Source: CAYSLC01 sp964431545 (GTDB lineage Bacteria; Desulfobacterota; Desulfobacteria; Desulfobacterales; JAABSP01). From it: 13,931 bases of DNA. The stretch lies in the NCBI GenBank assembly GCA_964431545.1, contig CAYSLC010000146.1, positions 1-13,931 on the forward strand. The letters are read 5' to 3'. The position numbers and the translations under genes were made by a program. The notes under the pieces were generated by a model. It saw only the letters and a list, made by a program, of their open reading frames with translations, did not search any database and was not told the origin of the DNA. Positions 6,693-13,929 of this stretch are shown here, in pieces; within the stretch, counting starts at the first letter, position 1, and each line of letters begins with the position of its first letter.

Positions 6693-6752
6693 TTTTGATC
6701 GTTTCCCGGAAAACGAAATTGGATACGTATTCATCGATGAAAGGACCATATC

Positions 6753-7286
6753 ATGAAACACTGGGTGGGGTATCGGAAGGTATTGTCGGTTTTGTTGATG
6801 TCTTTGGCAGTGGCTTGTGGAGGAAGCGAGACTCCAGAGAACGCCAAAACCGCAACAACTGCCGGTGGTAATCCAGAACCAGTGGAAAAATTGGTGATCG
6901 ACATGCCTGTATTCAATCCAGAGGCGTATTATACATTCGATAATCCCGGAGGTTGGTCCACTTATCAAAAGCTGAATCTTACCGATCCAACGGGAACCAT
7001 CAAGGTCGCGGTTCTGACTTCGCCCGATAAAGGTCTTTCCTTTGAAGAATACGTGCAGACCTGGACGCAAGAGGAGGCAAAGGTTCTTGAGACGGAGAAT
7101 GGCTGGAAGTATACGATCATGCAAATAGCCGAAACACCATCCATATTCATCGAATCGCCGGACGGGATCCATTGGTTATTTCAGATACAAAAGCGTGTCG
7201 ATGATGCTGACGCGCAGTCATTCGTCGATACGGTGCTGAAAATTGCTCTGTCCGCAACCTATATTCCACGGGATGCCAAGGAATAA
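6753..7286 (+). CDS. Small predicted lipoprotein of unknown function
   Basis: This 177-residue protein has a short basic N-terminus (MKHWVGYRK), a hydrophobic stretch (VLSVLLMSLAVA) and a lipobox-like end LAVAC with the acylated Cys at position 22. A low-complexity linker follows (GGSETPENAKTATTAGGNPEP). It is therefore predicted to be anchored to a membrane facing the periplasm. The mature part (about 45-177) has alternating strands and aromatic residues, with PGGWSTYQKLNL (65-76), GLSFEEYVQTW (94-104) and HWLFQIQKRVDD (140-151), and a C-terminal helix (DAQSFVDTVLKIA). It resembles small ligand- or cofactor-handling periplasmic domains, but I do not recognise a family. The ATG has AAGGA 7 nt upstream. 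It is 60 bp after the Rpn gene and 22 bp before the oxidoreductase; base composition is like the Rpn gene and unlike the oxidoreductase. Confidence 0.8.
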   Translation: MKHWVGYRKVLSVLLMSLAVACGGSETPENAKTATTAGGNPEPVEKLVIDMPVFNPEAYYTFDNPGGWSTYQKLNLTDPTGTIKVAVLTSPDKGLSFEEYVQTWTQEEAKVLETENGWKYTIMQIAETPSIFIESPDGIHWLFQIQKRVDDADAQSFVDTVLKIALSATYIPRDAKE

Positions 7287-7308
7287 TCACTTTCGTGGCG
7301 AATTACCA

Positions 7309-8754
7309 ATGACCCACTTTCACGAAGAGATCGACGTGGCCGTCATCGGCTCCGGGGCCGCCGGGCTCTCCGCCGCCATCGAGGCGAAGGAAGCGGGGGC
7401 TTCGGTGGCCGTATTCGAGAAGATGAAGGTGACCGGGGGCAACACACGCCTGGCGGATGGGGGGCTGGCCGGGGCCGGCAACTTCCTCCAGCGCGAACGG
7501 GGCGTCGAGGACTCGGTGGAACTCTTCCAAGGGGACATGATCCGGGCCGGTCTTGGGCTCAACCATCCCCGGCTGGTTCGGATCGTCGCCGAACAGGCGG
7601 CGGGGGCCATCGACTGGACCCGGAACCGGCTCAACGTGGACTACATGGACCGCCTCGACAAGTTCGGGGGCCATTCCGCGGCCCGTTCCGTCAACATCCG
7701 GAACTATTCAGGCCTGGCCCTGGTGAGAGCCCTGACCGCCGGGGCCGAGCGGGCCGGGGTCGAGATCCGGACCCGGTCCCTGCTGGCCGGCTTCCACACC
7801 GATCCGGACAACAACGTGATCGGTATCCGGGTTCGGACCCGATACGACTTCCCCGCCGCGGAAAGCGGCGAGCCCCGAGACATCCGGGTCCGCCGGGGCG
7901 TGGTGCTGGCCACCGGGGGATACGGCAACGACATCGCCTTCCGGATGCTCCAGAACCCCATCCTGGACGGCCGCGTTCAGTCCACCAACCACCGGGGCGC
8001 CACCGCCGATGGGATGATCGCCGCCCTGAAGCTCCATGCCGCGCCGGTCCACCTCTCCTGGATCCAGACCGGCCCGTGGGGCTGCGCCGACGAGGCCGGA
8101 TACGGCGTGGGGGCCCGATTCGCCTCCTACGCCGTCTTTATCACCGGAATCCTGGTGGACCCGGCCACCGGCCGCCGCATCGTGGACGAATGGTCAGACC
8201 GGAGGACCCGTTCGGACGCCATGTTCAGGGCCGGCCACCCCTGCGTGGGCATCACCGACGCCCAGGGCGCGGAACGGGAAGCCGGCAGCCTCGCCGACGG
8301 TCTAAAGGGCGGAAAAATCCGGGCCTTCGACAGCCTCGGCGACCTGGCCCGGGCCTACGACATGCCGCCGGACGAACTGGAATCAACCGTCTCCGGATAC
8401 AGCCACGCCATCGAAAAAGGGGAGAAAGACGAATTCGGAAAACCCTTGGAAAAGGAGGCGAATCCCCTCGACCATCCCCCCTTTTACGCCATCCGCCTCT
8501 GGCCCAAGGTCCACTACACCCCCGGCGGCATCGCCATCGACGGGGAGGCCCGGGTCATCGACCTGGAGGGCCGGCCCATCTCGGGACTTTTCGCCGCCGG
8601 CGAAGTCTGCGGCGGCATCCACGGCGCCGGCCGCCTGGGAAGCTGCGCCCTGCCCGAATGCATCGTCTTCGGGCGGATCGCGGGGCGGACGGCCGCCTAC
8701 CGCGTAATCACCAAATGCTCCGGCTTGACCTCCTCGGGGTTCTCCGCGTCGTAG
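7309..8754 (+). CDS. Flavocytochrome-c / fumarate reductase-type FAD-dependent oxidoreductase (no heme domain)
   Basis: This 481-residue FAD_binding_2 flavoprotein has the dinucleotide fold VIGSGAAGLSAAIEA (12-26) and FEKMKVTGGNTRLADGG (36-52). VVLATGGYGND (198-208) and a C-terminal FAD loop GLFAAGEVCGGIHGAGRLG (426-444) follow. Likely active-site residues of the fumarate reductase type are H402 (in VHYTPGG), R442 (in GAGRLG) and an Arg in TGRRIVDE (287-294). The usual QxHPT motif is replaced by WIQTGPWG (251-258), so the natural substrate may not be fumarate; another enoate or a related unsaturated or keto compound is possible. There is no signal peptide and no CXXCH heme site, so it is cytosolic and needs an external reductase. 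The ATG at 7309 is chosen because the fold begins at once; its ribosome binding site is weak. An in-frame ATG at 7273 would overlap the lipoprotein gene. Its last 58 bp overlap the convergent gene. Confidence 0.88.
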   Translation: MTHFHEEIDVAVIGSGAAGLSAAIEAKEAGASVAVFEKMKVTGGNTRLADGGLAGAGNFLQRERGVEDSVELFQGDMIRAGLGLNHPRLVRIVAEQAAGAIDWTRNRLNVDYMDRLDKFGGHSAARSVNIRNYSGLALVRALTAGAERAGVEIRTRSLLAGFHTDPDNNVIGIRVRTRYDFPAAESGEPRDIRVRRGVVLATGGYGNDIAFRMLQNPILDGRVQSTNHRGATADGMIAALKLHAAPVHLSWIQTGPWGCADEAGYGVGARFASYAVFITGILVDPATGRRIVDEWSDRRTRSDAMFRAGHPCVGITDAQGAEREAGSLADGLKGGKIRAFDSLGDLARAYDMPPDELESTVSGYSHAIEKGEKDEFGKPLEKEANPLDHPPFYAIRLWPKVHYTPGGIAIDGEARVIDLEGRPISGLFAAGEVCGGIHGAGRLGSCALPECIVFGRIAGRTAAYRVITKCSGLTSSGFSAS

Positions 8755-10736
8755 AGTTTGGCGAGGGATTTGTTCTCCAGGGCCTTCTCGATCTTGGCCA
8801 GGCCCAGCTCCTCGGTCTCGTGGCCGAACCCCGGAATCGGCTCTTCCATCAGCTCATAGACGATCAGATCGATCCCTTTCTTGGCCTTCTTCTCTTTCCC
8901 GATATCGATGCCGATCCAGACATCCTTCTTCTGGATGATCTTGCCCTCCAGGAGGGGCAGTTCATCGATGAGTTTGATCCCCATGTATTCGGACAGGGCG
9001 GTCAGCTTGTCCGGGCTGTTGTCCTTGTCGAGATCCTCGCCGTAGACCTCCGTCTCTTTTTCGATCACCACCGGGTTGCCCTCCACGTCCTCGAACTGGG
9101 ACTTGAGGATCAGCGTGTGTTTGTCACGGGAGTTTTTTCGCTCCTCGATCTTGCCGAAGAGGATGTAATGGTACCCTTTCTCCTTTGCCAGGCTCCGGGC
9201 ACGGTCCTCGTCAACGCCCTTGTCCACCGAAAGATCAAGGTCTTCCACGTGGGCGAAACGGGCCGGTTCGTGCCCGGTCAGCGCCGTCACCAGCCGGTCT
9301 TCGAACCCGACACTCAGTTCCACGTTCACATCACTGGTCTTGGTCCTCTCGAAAGGGCATACCGCCAGCTTCAACCGTGCCTCGGACTTGCGCACGCTGG
9401 GAATCTTCCGCTCCACCACCACCGTCAGGCCGTCATCCCGGCCGCACGGGGAGACGGCCTGGAGATCGATGACGTTTTTGCCCGGCTCCAGCGGGGCCAT
9501 GCAATTGAAATGGTAGGCGGCCCCTGGCGGTTCCAGGCGGAGAAGCTCCCCGGCCTGATCCCCGAACACCATCAGACGGACCCCGTTCGGGTCCCCTTGA
9601 ATCTTGCCGTCGATCACCATTCGATCGAGATAGGTGGTCCGTTCGACGGCGGGGTTCTTCAGCGAAATCGTCGGCTTGACACATCCGGTCGATGCCAGAA
9701 GCGATCCGCCGGCGCCCCCCGCGTCCGGAACCACGGTTTCGAAACGGTTTCGGGCCAACCACCCGCCTTGACCGGCGGCCGAGGCGGAGGCGAGGCGGAT
9801 CTCGGCTTCGGTCGTGTTGCCCGCCCGGTCCGTCGCCCGGACCTGGACCGCATCCCCCTCCCCGTATTCCGGGAACAGGTTCGTCACCTGGGCCTCCCTT
9901 CCCTGGACCGGCGCGGTTCGACCGGAGACGGTGATGCCGGTCAATCCCGACCCGTCGAACACGTAGCCGGTCTCGCCGATCACCGGCCCCACCCGGTCCA
10001 CATCCACGTCCACCCGGGTCTCCGAGGAGAGGCCGGCGAGGTTCCCGGCGGTCACGGGGATCCGGTTCCGCCCGTTTTGCAGCGGCACGGAGACCGTGAA
10101 AGCCACCTCCCGCCGGGAGACATCGATGCGGACCGCCCGTCCCCCGACGGTAACGGTTCGAACGAAATCATCCTCGTCCCTGACGGTTCCTCGGATGGTC
10201 AGCTCCAGGGCATTGGTCAGCACCGGCGATCCGGGGGATTCGATGGTGATGTCGGGGGGCCGGTTCCCCCCGCCCTCCCACTCGATCAGGGCCTTCCGGG
10301 CCAGGTCCAGATAATGCTCCGCCTTGGCGGATTTGACCATCTCCACGGACGCCTTCAACTCCCGGATCGATGCCCGGAGCTTATCTCCGGTGTTCGTTTC
10401 CAGGGCCTGGTGGTAGAGGACCACCCCCAGTTCCCCGTGGGGAAAGTAGTCGATGAAGTGCATGCCGTAGGTCCGGGCCCGGCGCTGGTCCTCGTCCCGC
10501 TGGCGGATCGCCTCCCGCAGGTCCAGCTCGGCCTGCTTCCAGAATTCCCCGTCCGCGAAAGAGAGGGCCCGCTCGTAATAATGCCACCAACGGTTTCGAA
10601 AGAGCCCGCGGGTCACCCCGTACAGTCGGCCGTCCTTCTCGATGGGTCTTCGTTCCATGGCCGTCTGGCAGCCGCCGACGGACAGCAGCGGACCGAGGAC
10701 CAGCAAAGCGACCAGGCGACGAATGGTCGGCGTCAT
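8697..10736 (-). CDS. Large lipoprotein with helical repeats, Ig-like modules, CsgG/TolB-like domain and FlgT-C-like domain
   Basis: This 679-residue protein starts with a lipoprotein signal (RRLVALLVLGPLLSVGG) and Cys 23. An Ala/Glu-rich helical region resembling TPRs (about 40-152) follows, then Ig-like strands beginning PPDITIESPGSPV (about 160-250), with a further Ig-like module (about 250-316) ending VRATDRAGNTTEAEI. Another begins VKPTISLKNPAV (about 353-445). Next is KLAVCPFERT (456-465) with YHYILFGKIEE (522-532), the CsgG/TolB-like fold that reports oligomeric outer-membrane lipoproteins. Last, GKIIQKKDVWIGIDIG (598-613) with KKGIDLIVYEL (619-629) is an FlgT-C/SH3-like fold. Role inferred: periplasmic or outer-membrane assembly or scaffold protein, partner of the upstream SUMF1 gene. 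The start ATG at complement 10734-10736 is preferred over the adjacent TTG because it lies 5-7 nt after a perfect AAGGAGGTG. The 3' end overlaps the convergent oxidoreductase gene. Confidence 0.8.
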   Translation of the reverse strand: MTPTIRRLVALLVLGPLLSVGGCQTAMERRPIEKDGRLYGVTRGLFRNRWWHYYERALSFADGEFWKQAELDLREAIRQRDEDQRRARTYGMHFIDYFPHGELGVVLYHQALETNTGDKLRASIRELKASVEMVKSAKAEHYLDLARKALIEWEGGGNRPPDITIESPGSPVLTNALELTIRGTVRDEDDFVRTVTVGGRAVRIDVSRREVAFTVSVPLQNGRNRIPVTAGNLAGLSSETRVDVDVDRVGPVIGETGYVFDGSGLTGITVSGRTAPVQGREAQVTNLFPEYGEGDAVQVRATDRAGNTTEAEIRLASASAAGQGGWLARNRFETVVPDAGGAGGSLLASTGCVKPTISLKNPAVERTTYLDRMVIDGKIQGDPNGVRLMVFGDQAGELLRLEPPGAAYHFNCMAPLEPGKNVIDLQAVSPCGRDDGLTVVVERKIPSVRKSEARLKLAVCPFERTKTSDVNVELSVGFEDRLVTALTGHEPARFAHVEDLDLSVDKGVDEDRARSLAKEKGYHYILFGKIEERKNSRDKHTLILKSQFEDVEGNPVVIEKETEVYGEDLDKDNSPDKLTALSEYMGIKLIDELPLLEGKIIQKKDVWIGIDIGKEKKAKKGIDLIVYELMEEPIPGFGHETEELGLAKIEKALENKSLAKLYDAENPEEVKPEHLVITR

Positions 10737-10741
10737 CAACG

Positions 10742-10750
10742 CACCTCCTT
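10742..10750 (-). promoter_or_regulatory. Perfect Shine-Dalgarno that sets the start of the lipoprotein gene
   Basis: On the minus strand the bases AAGGAGGTG form an extended anti-16S match. The ATG at complement 10736-10734 follows at ideal spacing, while the TTG one codon earlier sits too close. It lies in the 37-bp gap after the SUMF1 gene, so the second cistron is likely well translated from an operon mRNA. Confidence 0.8.
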
Positions 10751-10773
10751 TTCTAAACGATGGCTGAAATCCA

Positions 10774-12738
10774 CTACGGGTTTCCGACGAGACGAACCCC
10801 GATGTGGCTGGTCCCCCGGTCCGGCGGCCGGTCCGACCGGTATCCGCAGCGGAGCCGCGTGTCGGGGAAACTCCATGCCCCGCCCCGGATCACCCGGGTG
10901 GCGCCATGGGCGCCCACCGGATTCTGTTCCCCATGGTGTTCGTATGCCGTCTCGCTGAACCGGTCCTCACACCACTCCCAGACATTGCCGCTCATGTCGT
11001 GGAGGCCCAGGCCGTTGGGGGACTTCTCTCCCACCGGATGGGTTTTGCGGCCGCTGTTCAGGGTGTACCAGGCCACCCGGCCCGGATTTTCGGATTCACC
11101 GGCGTACCGCTGCTCGTACCCGCCGCTCCGGCAGGCGTATTCCCACTGGGCCTCGGTGGGCAGGGCGAAGCGTTTTCCGGTCTTCTCGCCGAGCTTCTCG
11201 ATGAACGCTTGGGCCGCCTCCCAGCTCACCATCTCCACGGGGCAGTCGTCGCCGCAGTCGGAGAAGGCGGACGGGTTCTCCCCCATGACCGCGGTCCACT
11301 GCCCCTGGGTCACTTCGAATTTGCCGATCCAGAAGGGATCGAGGCAGACCCGGTGGCGGGGGGTTTCGAAAGGAATGCAATCCCCCTCCGGTTCGTCGCA
11401 GCCCATCTCGAAACAGCCCCCGGGGACCCGGACGAAGGTCATGCCGGTTTCGGGCTCCACCCAGGTTTCCGGCGGCGCCGCCAGCCCCATGCTCCGGACG
11501 GCGGACCCGGCCCAACCATCGAAGTGGCGCCGGGCCTCCGGGATCATGAGATAGAGCCCCGCCGCTGCAATCACCACGAGAAACACCATCGCGGCCGCGG
11601 ATCGGAGGAGAGTCACCCTCCATCGTCTCCGCCGTTTCGCCGGCCGGTGCGGCTCCGGTTCCTCCCCGCCAAGGTCCGGCTCCACCGCCAGTTCGACCCC
11701 CTCGTCCCGAAGGACCCGGATCACCGCCTCCTGAATCCGGGCGGCGATGGTTTCGTGGATCTCGAGGTGGATGGCCACACCCATCAACCGCTGCCGGTCC
11801 GTCCTTCCGATCCGGTGGGTTCCGCCGCAGAATTCTCGGACCTGGTTGGCGAAATCGAGGTATTTGTTCGAATTCTCGTGGATGAGATCGTGGAAAAGGA
11901 TGTCGAGCAGATGGAGATGCGACTCGGCCGTCAGGCGGCTCCCGGATTCCACGGCGGGTTCGACGACCTCCGCCAGAAGTCCGGGAAGCTCCCTGCCGTC
12001 CGTGAGCCGCCGGTGAAGTTCGATCCGGGCGGAGAGAGCCGCCCAGTCCGCCAGGGGAGAGGGTTCCCCGTTCCCCTGGTGGGTCCATTCCAGATCCGGG
12101 AGGAGGGCCTCCTTCTCCCCGGGACCCATTTCCGGGAGGTATCGGTTCAGGACCGACGGGAAGATCCCCGCGGCCACCGTCCGGGCGGTCCGGACGATGG
12201 CCCCGTAAGCTTCCGGCGTCGCCGCCGTCTCGAATTCATCCTTGATCCGCCGATATCGAAGGTACGGCCGGAGATCAAAATTCAACGGTCGGGTTTCCAC
12301 GGTGGAAAACCCCGTCCGGTCCAGAACACGCCGGGAAAGCTTCAACGCCTTGGCCGCGTCCCGCTCCCCGACCTTCCCCTTTTCCGGGTGAGCCGCGCGG
12401 ATCCGGGATCGATTGATCGGGTCCAGGTCCTCGGATACGGTCTCGTCGATCCAGGGGTGGGCGGGAAACGCCCGGCACAGGCTCCGATAGGCGCCGATGG
12501 CCCGGCCCAACATCAGCTTGTCGGGAAAATCCTTGAACTTTTCCCTGGTCTTCTTCTCCCATGTGATGAAAACCTCCCGTTCCGCCCTCGTCCGGAGACC
12601 GGGGAAGAAGTCCCGGAAGATCCGCAGCATCAGTCCTTCCATGAGCACGGCGGTCTCCATGACCACCGAGGCGGGCGGATGGCGCCGGTCGAAGTGTTGT
12701 TGGATTTCCTTGAGGGACTCCCCGTATGTCTCCAGCAT
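10774..12738 (-). CDS. Membrane-anchored SUMF1 (formylglycine-generating enzyme-like) domain protein with large helical N-terminal region
   Basis: This 654-residue protein has three parts. Residues 1 to about 360 are helical and hydrophilic, of unknown family; NRSRIRAAH (109-117) there carries an R-x4-H motif seen in HEPN-type domains. After a basic run (HRPAKRRRRWR, 364-374), a single membrane helix spans about 377-398 (SAAAMVFLVVIAAAGLYLMI). The C-terminal SUMF1/FGE-like domain (about 428-654) has FVRVPGGCFEMGC (435-447), RFALPTEAQWEYACR (523-537), GLHDMSGNVWEWC (578-590) and VIRGGAWSF (616-624). The two Cys of true formylglycine-generating enzymes just after GGxW/Y are absent, so sulfatase activation is unlikely; it may be a binding or regulatory version. 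The region is probably N-in with SUMF1 periplasmic, fitting the lipoprotein partner 37 bp downstream. The ATG at complement 12736-12738 has GAGG 7 nt upstream; a TTG 24 bp earlier is an alternative. Confidence 0.85.
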   Translation of the reverse strand: MLETYGESLKEIQQHFDRRHPPASVVMETAVLMEGLMLRIFRDFFPGLRTRAEREVFITWEKKTREKFKDFPDKLMLGRAIGAYRSLCRAFPAHPWIDETVSEDLDPINRSRIRAAHPEKGKVGERDAAKALKLSRRVLDRTGFSTVETRPLNFDLRPYLRYRRIKDEFETAATPEAYGAIVRTARTVAAGIFPSVLNRYLPEMGPGEKEALLPDLEWTHQGNGEPSPLADWAALSARIELHRRLTDGRELPGLLAEVVEPAVESGSRLTAESHLHLLDILFHDLIHENSNKYLDFANQVREFCGGTHRIGRTDRQRLMGVAIHLEIHETIAARIQEAVIRVLRDEGVELAVEPDLGGEEPEPHRPAKRRRRWRVTLLRSAAAMVFLVVIAAAGLYLMIPEARRHFDGWAGSAVRSMGLAAPPETWVEPETGMTFVRVPGGCFEMGCDEPEGDCIPFETPRHRVCLDPFWIGKFEVTQGQWTAVMGENPSAFSDCGDDCPVEMVSWEAAQAFIEKLGEKTGKRFALPTEAQWEYACRSGGYEQRYAGESENPGRVAWYTLNSGRKTHPVGEKSPNGLGLHDMSGNVWEWCEDRFSETAYEHHGEQNPVGAHGATRVIRGGAWSFPDTRLRCGYRSDRPPDRGTSHIGVRLVGNP

Positions 12739-13098
12739 CAGCGAACCTCGGTCGATGGGCAAGGGTGGGATGGATCCGGATTGCGCCCCGTTTTGGAACA
12801 GAATAACTGTAAAAGACGCCCAAATTCAATACCGGATTTCCGAAACCCGCCCGTGCGAACGCTTTCATTATACGTCCACCGCCATCGAACATCAACCTCG
12901 ACCTTGGCCGTTATCCCATTGTATCCCACCGATACAATGGATAAAAATACAACACCGCCGGTGACACCCCCCATGAGGACACACGAGAACCCCGACCCGA
13001 ATTTTCCGCTTTATCACCCCGTTGAAAACATTGTAATATGACCGCTGGATCGGAGACGTTTGGATATCCACCCTTCATGCGAGGTTCTAAATCCTCCA
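12739..13098. other. Divergent intergenic region between the SUMF1 operon and the methyltransferase
   Basis: These 360 bases separate divergent genes and show no convincing protein. They hold one clear 10-bp-arm palindrome (12916-12940) and possible promoter elements. A TTG at 13060 is in frame with the methyltransferase. On the minus strand, a TTGAAT-like element about 70-90 bp upstream of the SUMF1 start is a weak promoter guess without a good -10. AT-richness is higher here than in the flanking genes. Confidence 0.6.
12916..12947 (+). promoter_or_regulatory. Perfect palindrome overlapping a possible promoter (operator candidate)
   Basis: CCATTGTATC (12916-12925) and GATACAATGG (12931-12940) are perfect inverted repeats around CCACC. 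TTGTAT (12919-12924) and TAAAAA (12942-12947), 17 bp apart, could be a weak -35/-10 pair for the rightward methyltransferase, so the palindrome would cover the -35 and spacer as a repressor site does. A related half-site CATTGTA recurs at 13029-13035. The regulator is unknown, and control of either divergent gene is inference. Confidence 0.45.
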
Positions 13099-13929
13099 AT
13101 GCCGTCCGACATCAACAGATTGATCATATTCGACAGGTTTTTCGAGAAGGTCCACCGACGGATCCTCAACGCGCTGAAGCCGGCTGGATCCGCCATTGTC
13201 CTGGATGCAGGTTGCGGCACAGGGGGATTCGCACGCCTCATGGCCCGAAAACTGAAGGGCAAGGGACGGGTGGTGGCCCTGGATGTCGCAAACGAGATCC
13301 TGCTGAAAGGAAGGGGGACAGCGGCGATGGAAAAGATCGACGGACGGATCCTGAGCAGCCTGGGAGACATCGAACAGCTCCCTTTCCCCGACCAAAGGTT
13401 CGACCTTGTCTGGTGCAGCCGCGTCGCACACCACCATCTGCCGGATCCGGAGGCGGCCCTGGCCGAGATGATCCGGGTCCTGCGTCCGGGGGGTCGCCTG
13501 GCCGTCCGGGAGGACGGGGGCCGGCGCTGGTGGTTTTCGTCCAGGGACCTGGAGATCGACGAGGGCTTCCAGACCCGCCTGCACGACCTCTACGACCGCT
13601 GGTTCAAGGAGGCGCACGGCCGGGACCGGCCGGACGACGCCTGGTGGATGGAGATCCTGAAAAATCTGGACCTGGAACGCATAGAGGCCCTTCGATTCCC
13701 CTTTACCGGACCGGAAATGAAAACCCAGCTGGCGTTTCTGGACGATTGGCTGCGATCGTTTCTATTCCGGGATGCCTCCGGGAAATACCGGGCCCAACTG
13801 CCCCCCACCGACCGCTGGGCGCTGGAGCGTCTCACCGACCCGGAGCTGGAATGTTGTATCCTCAACCAGGAGGTCCGGCGGATCACCTTCGATTATGAAA
13901 CCACGGTCTATGTTGGCGTCAAGCCATGA
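13099..13929 (+). CDS. Class I SAM-dependent methyltransferase (UbiE/Methyltransf_11-like)
   Basis: This 276-residue protein has a clear Rossmann methyltransferase core: motif I VLDAGCGTGGF (34-44), the acidic end of strand 2 VVALDVA (58-64), a DIEQLPFPDQRFDLVWCSRVAHHH stretch (90-113), and LRPGGRLAV (128-136). The C-terminal half contains RFPFTGPEMK and EVRRITFDYETTVYVG and is not assigned. It is predicted cytosolic with unknown substrate; small molecules and quinone or lipid precursors are typical for the family. The ATG at 13099 is chosen because the fold starts there; its GAGG (13081-13084) is 14 nt away. A TTG at 13060 with GGAG 4 nt upstream would add 13 residues. Its TGA overlaps a possible next ATG at 13926, suggesting an operon that runs out of the window. 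Confidence 0.88.
   Translation: MPSDINRLIIFDRFFEKVHRRILNALKPAGSAIVLDAGCGTGGFARLMARKLKGKGRVVALDVANEILLKGRGTAAMEKIDGRILSSLGDIEQLPFPDQRFDLVWCSRVAHHHLPDPEAALAEMIRVLRPGGRLAVREDGGRRWWFSSRDLEIDEGFQTRLHDLYDRWFKEAHGRDRPDDAWWMEILKNLDLERIEALRFPFTGPEMKTQLAFLDDWLRSFLFRDASGKYRAQLPPTDRWALERLTDPELECCILNQEVRRITFDYETTVYVGVKP

Noticed and set aside
6697..6712. Short imperfect hairpin after the Rpn gene
   Set aside because: The stem is interrupted and not followed by a T-run, so it does not qualify as a terminator.
8076..10958. A 960-codon open frame on the plus strand
   Set aside because: It is a shadow running out of phase with the oxidoreductase and antisense to the lipoprotein gene, rich in Arg/Pro/Gly, with no start context or family pattern.
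10804..13041. A 745-codon open frame on the plus strand
   Set aside because: It is antisense to the SUMF1 protein gene; the minus strand has recognisable motifs and an operon layout, the plus strand none.
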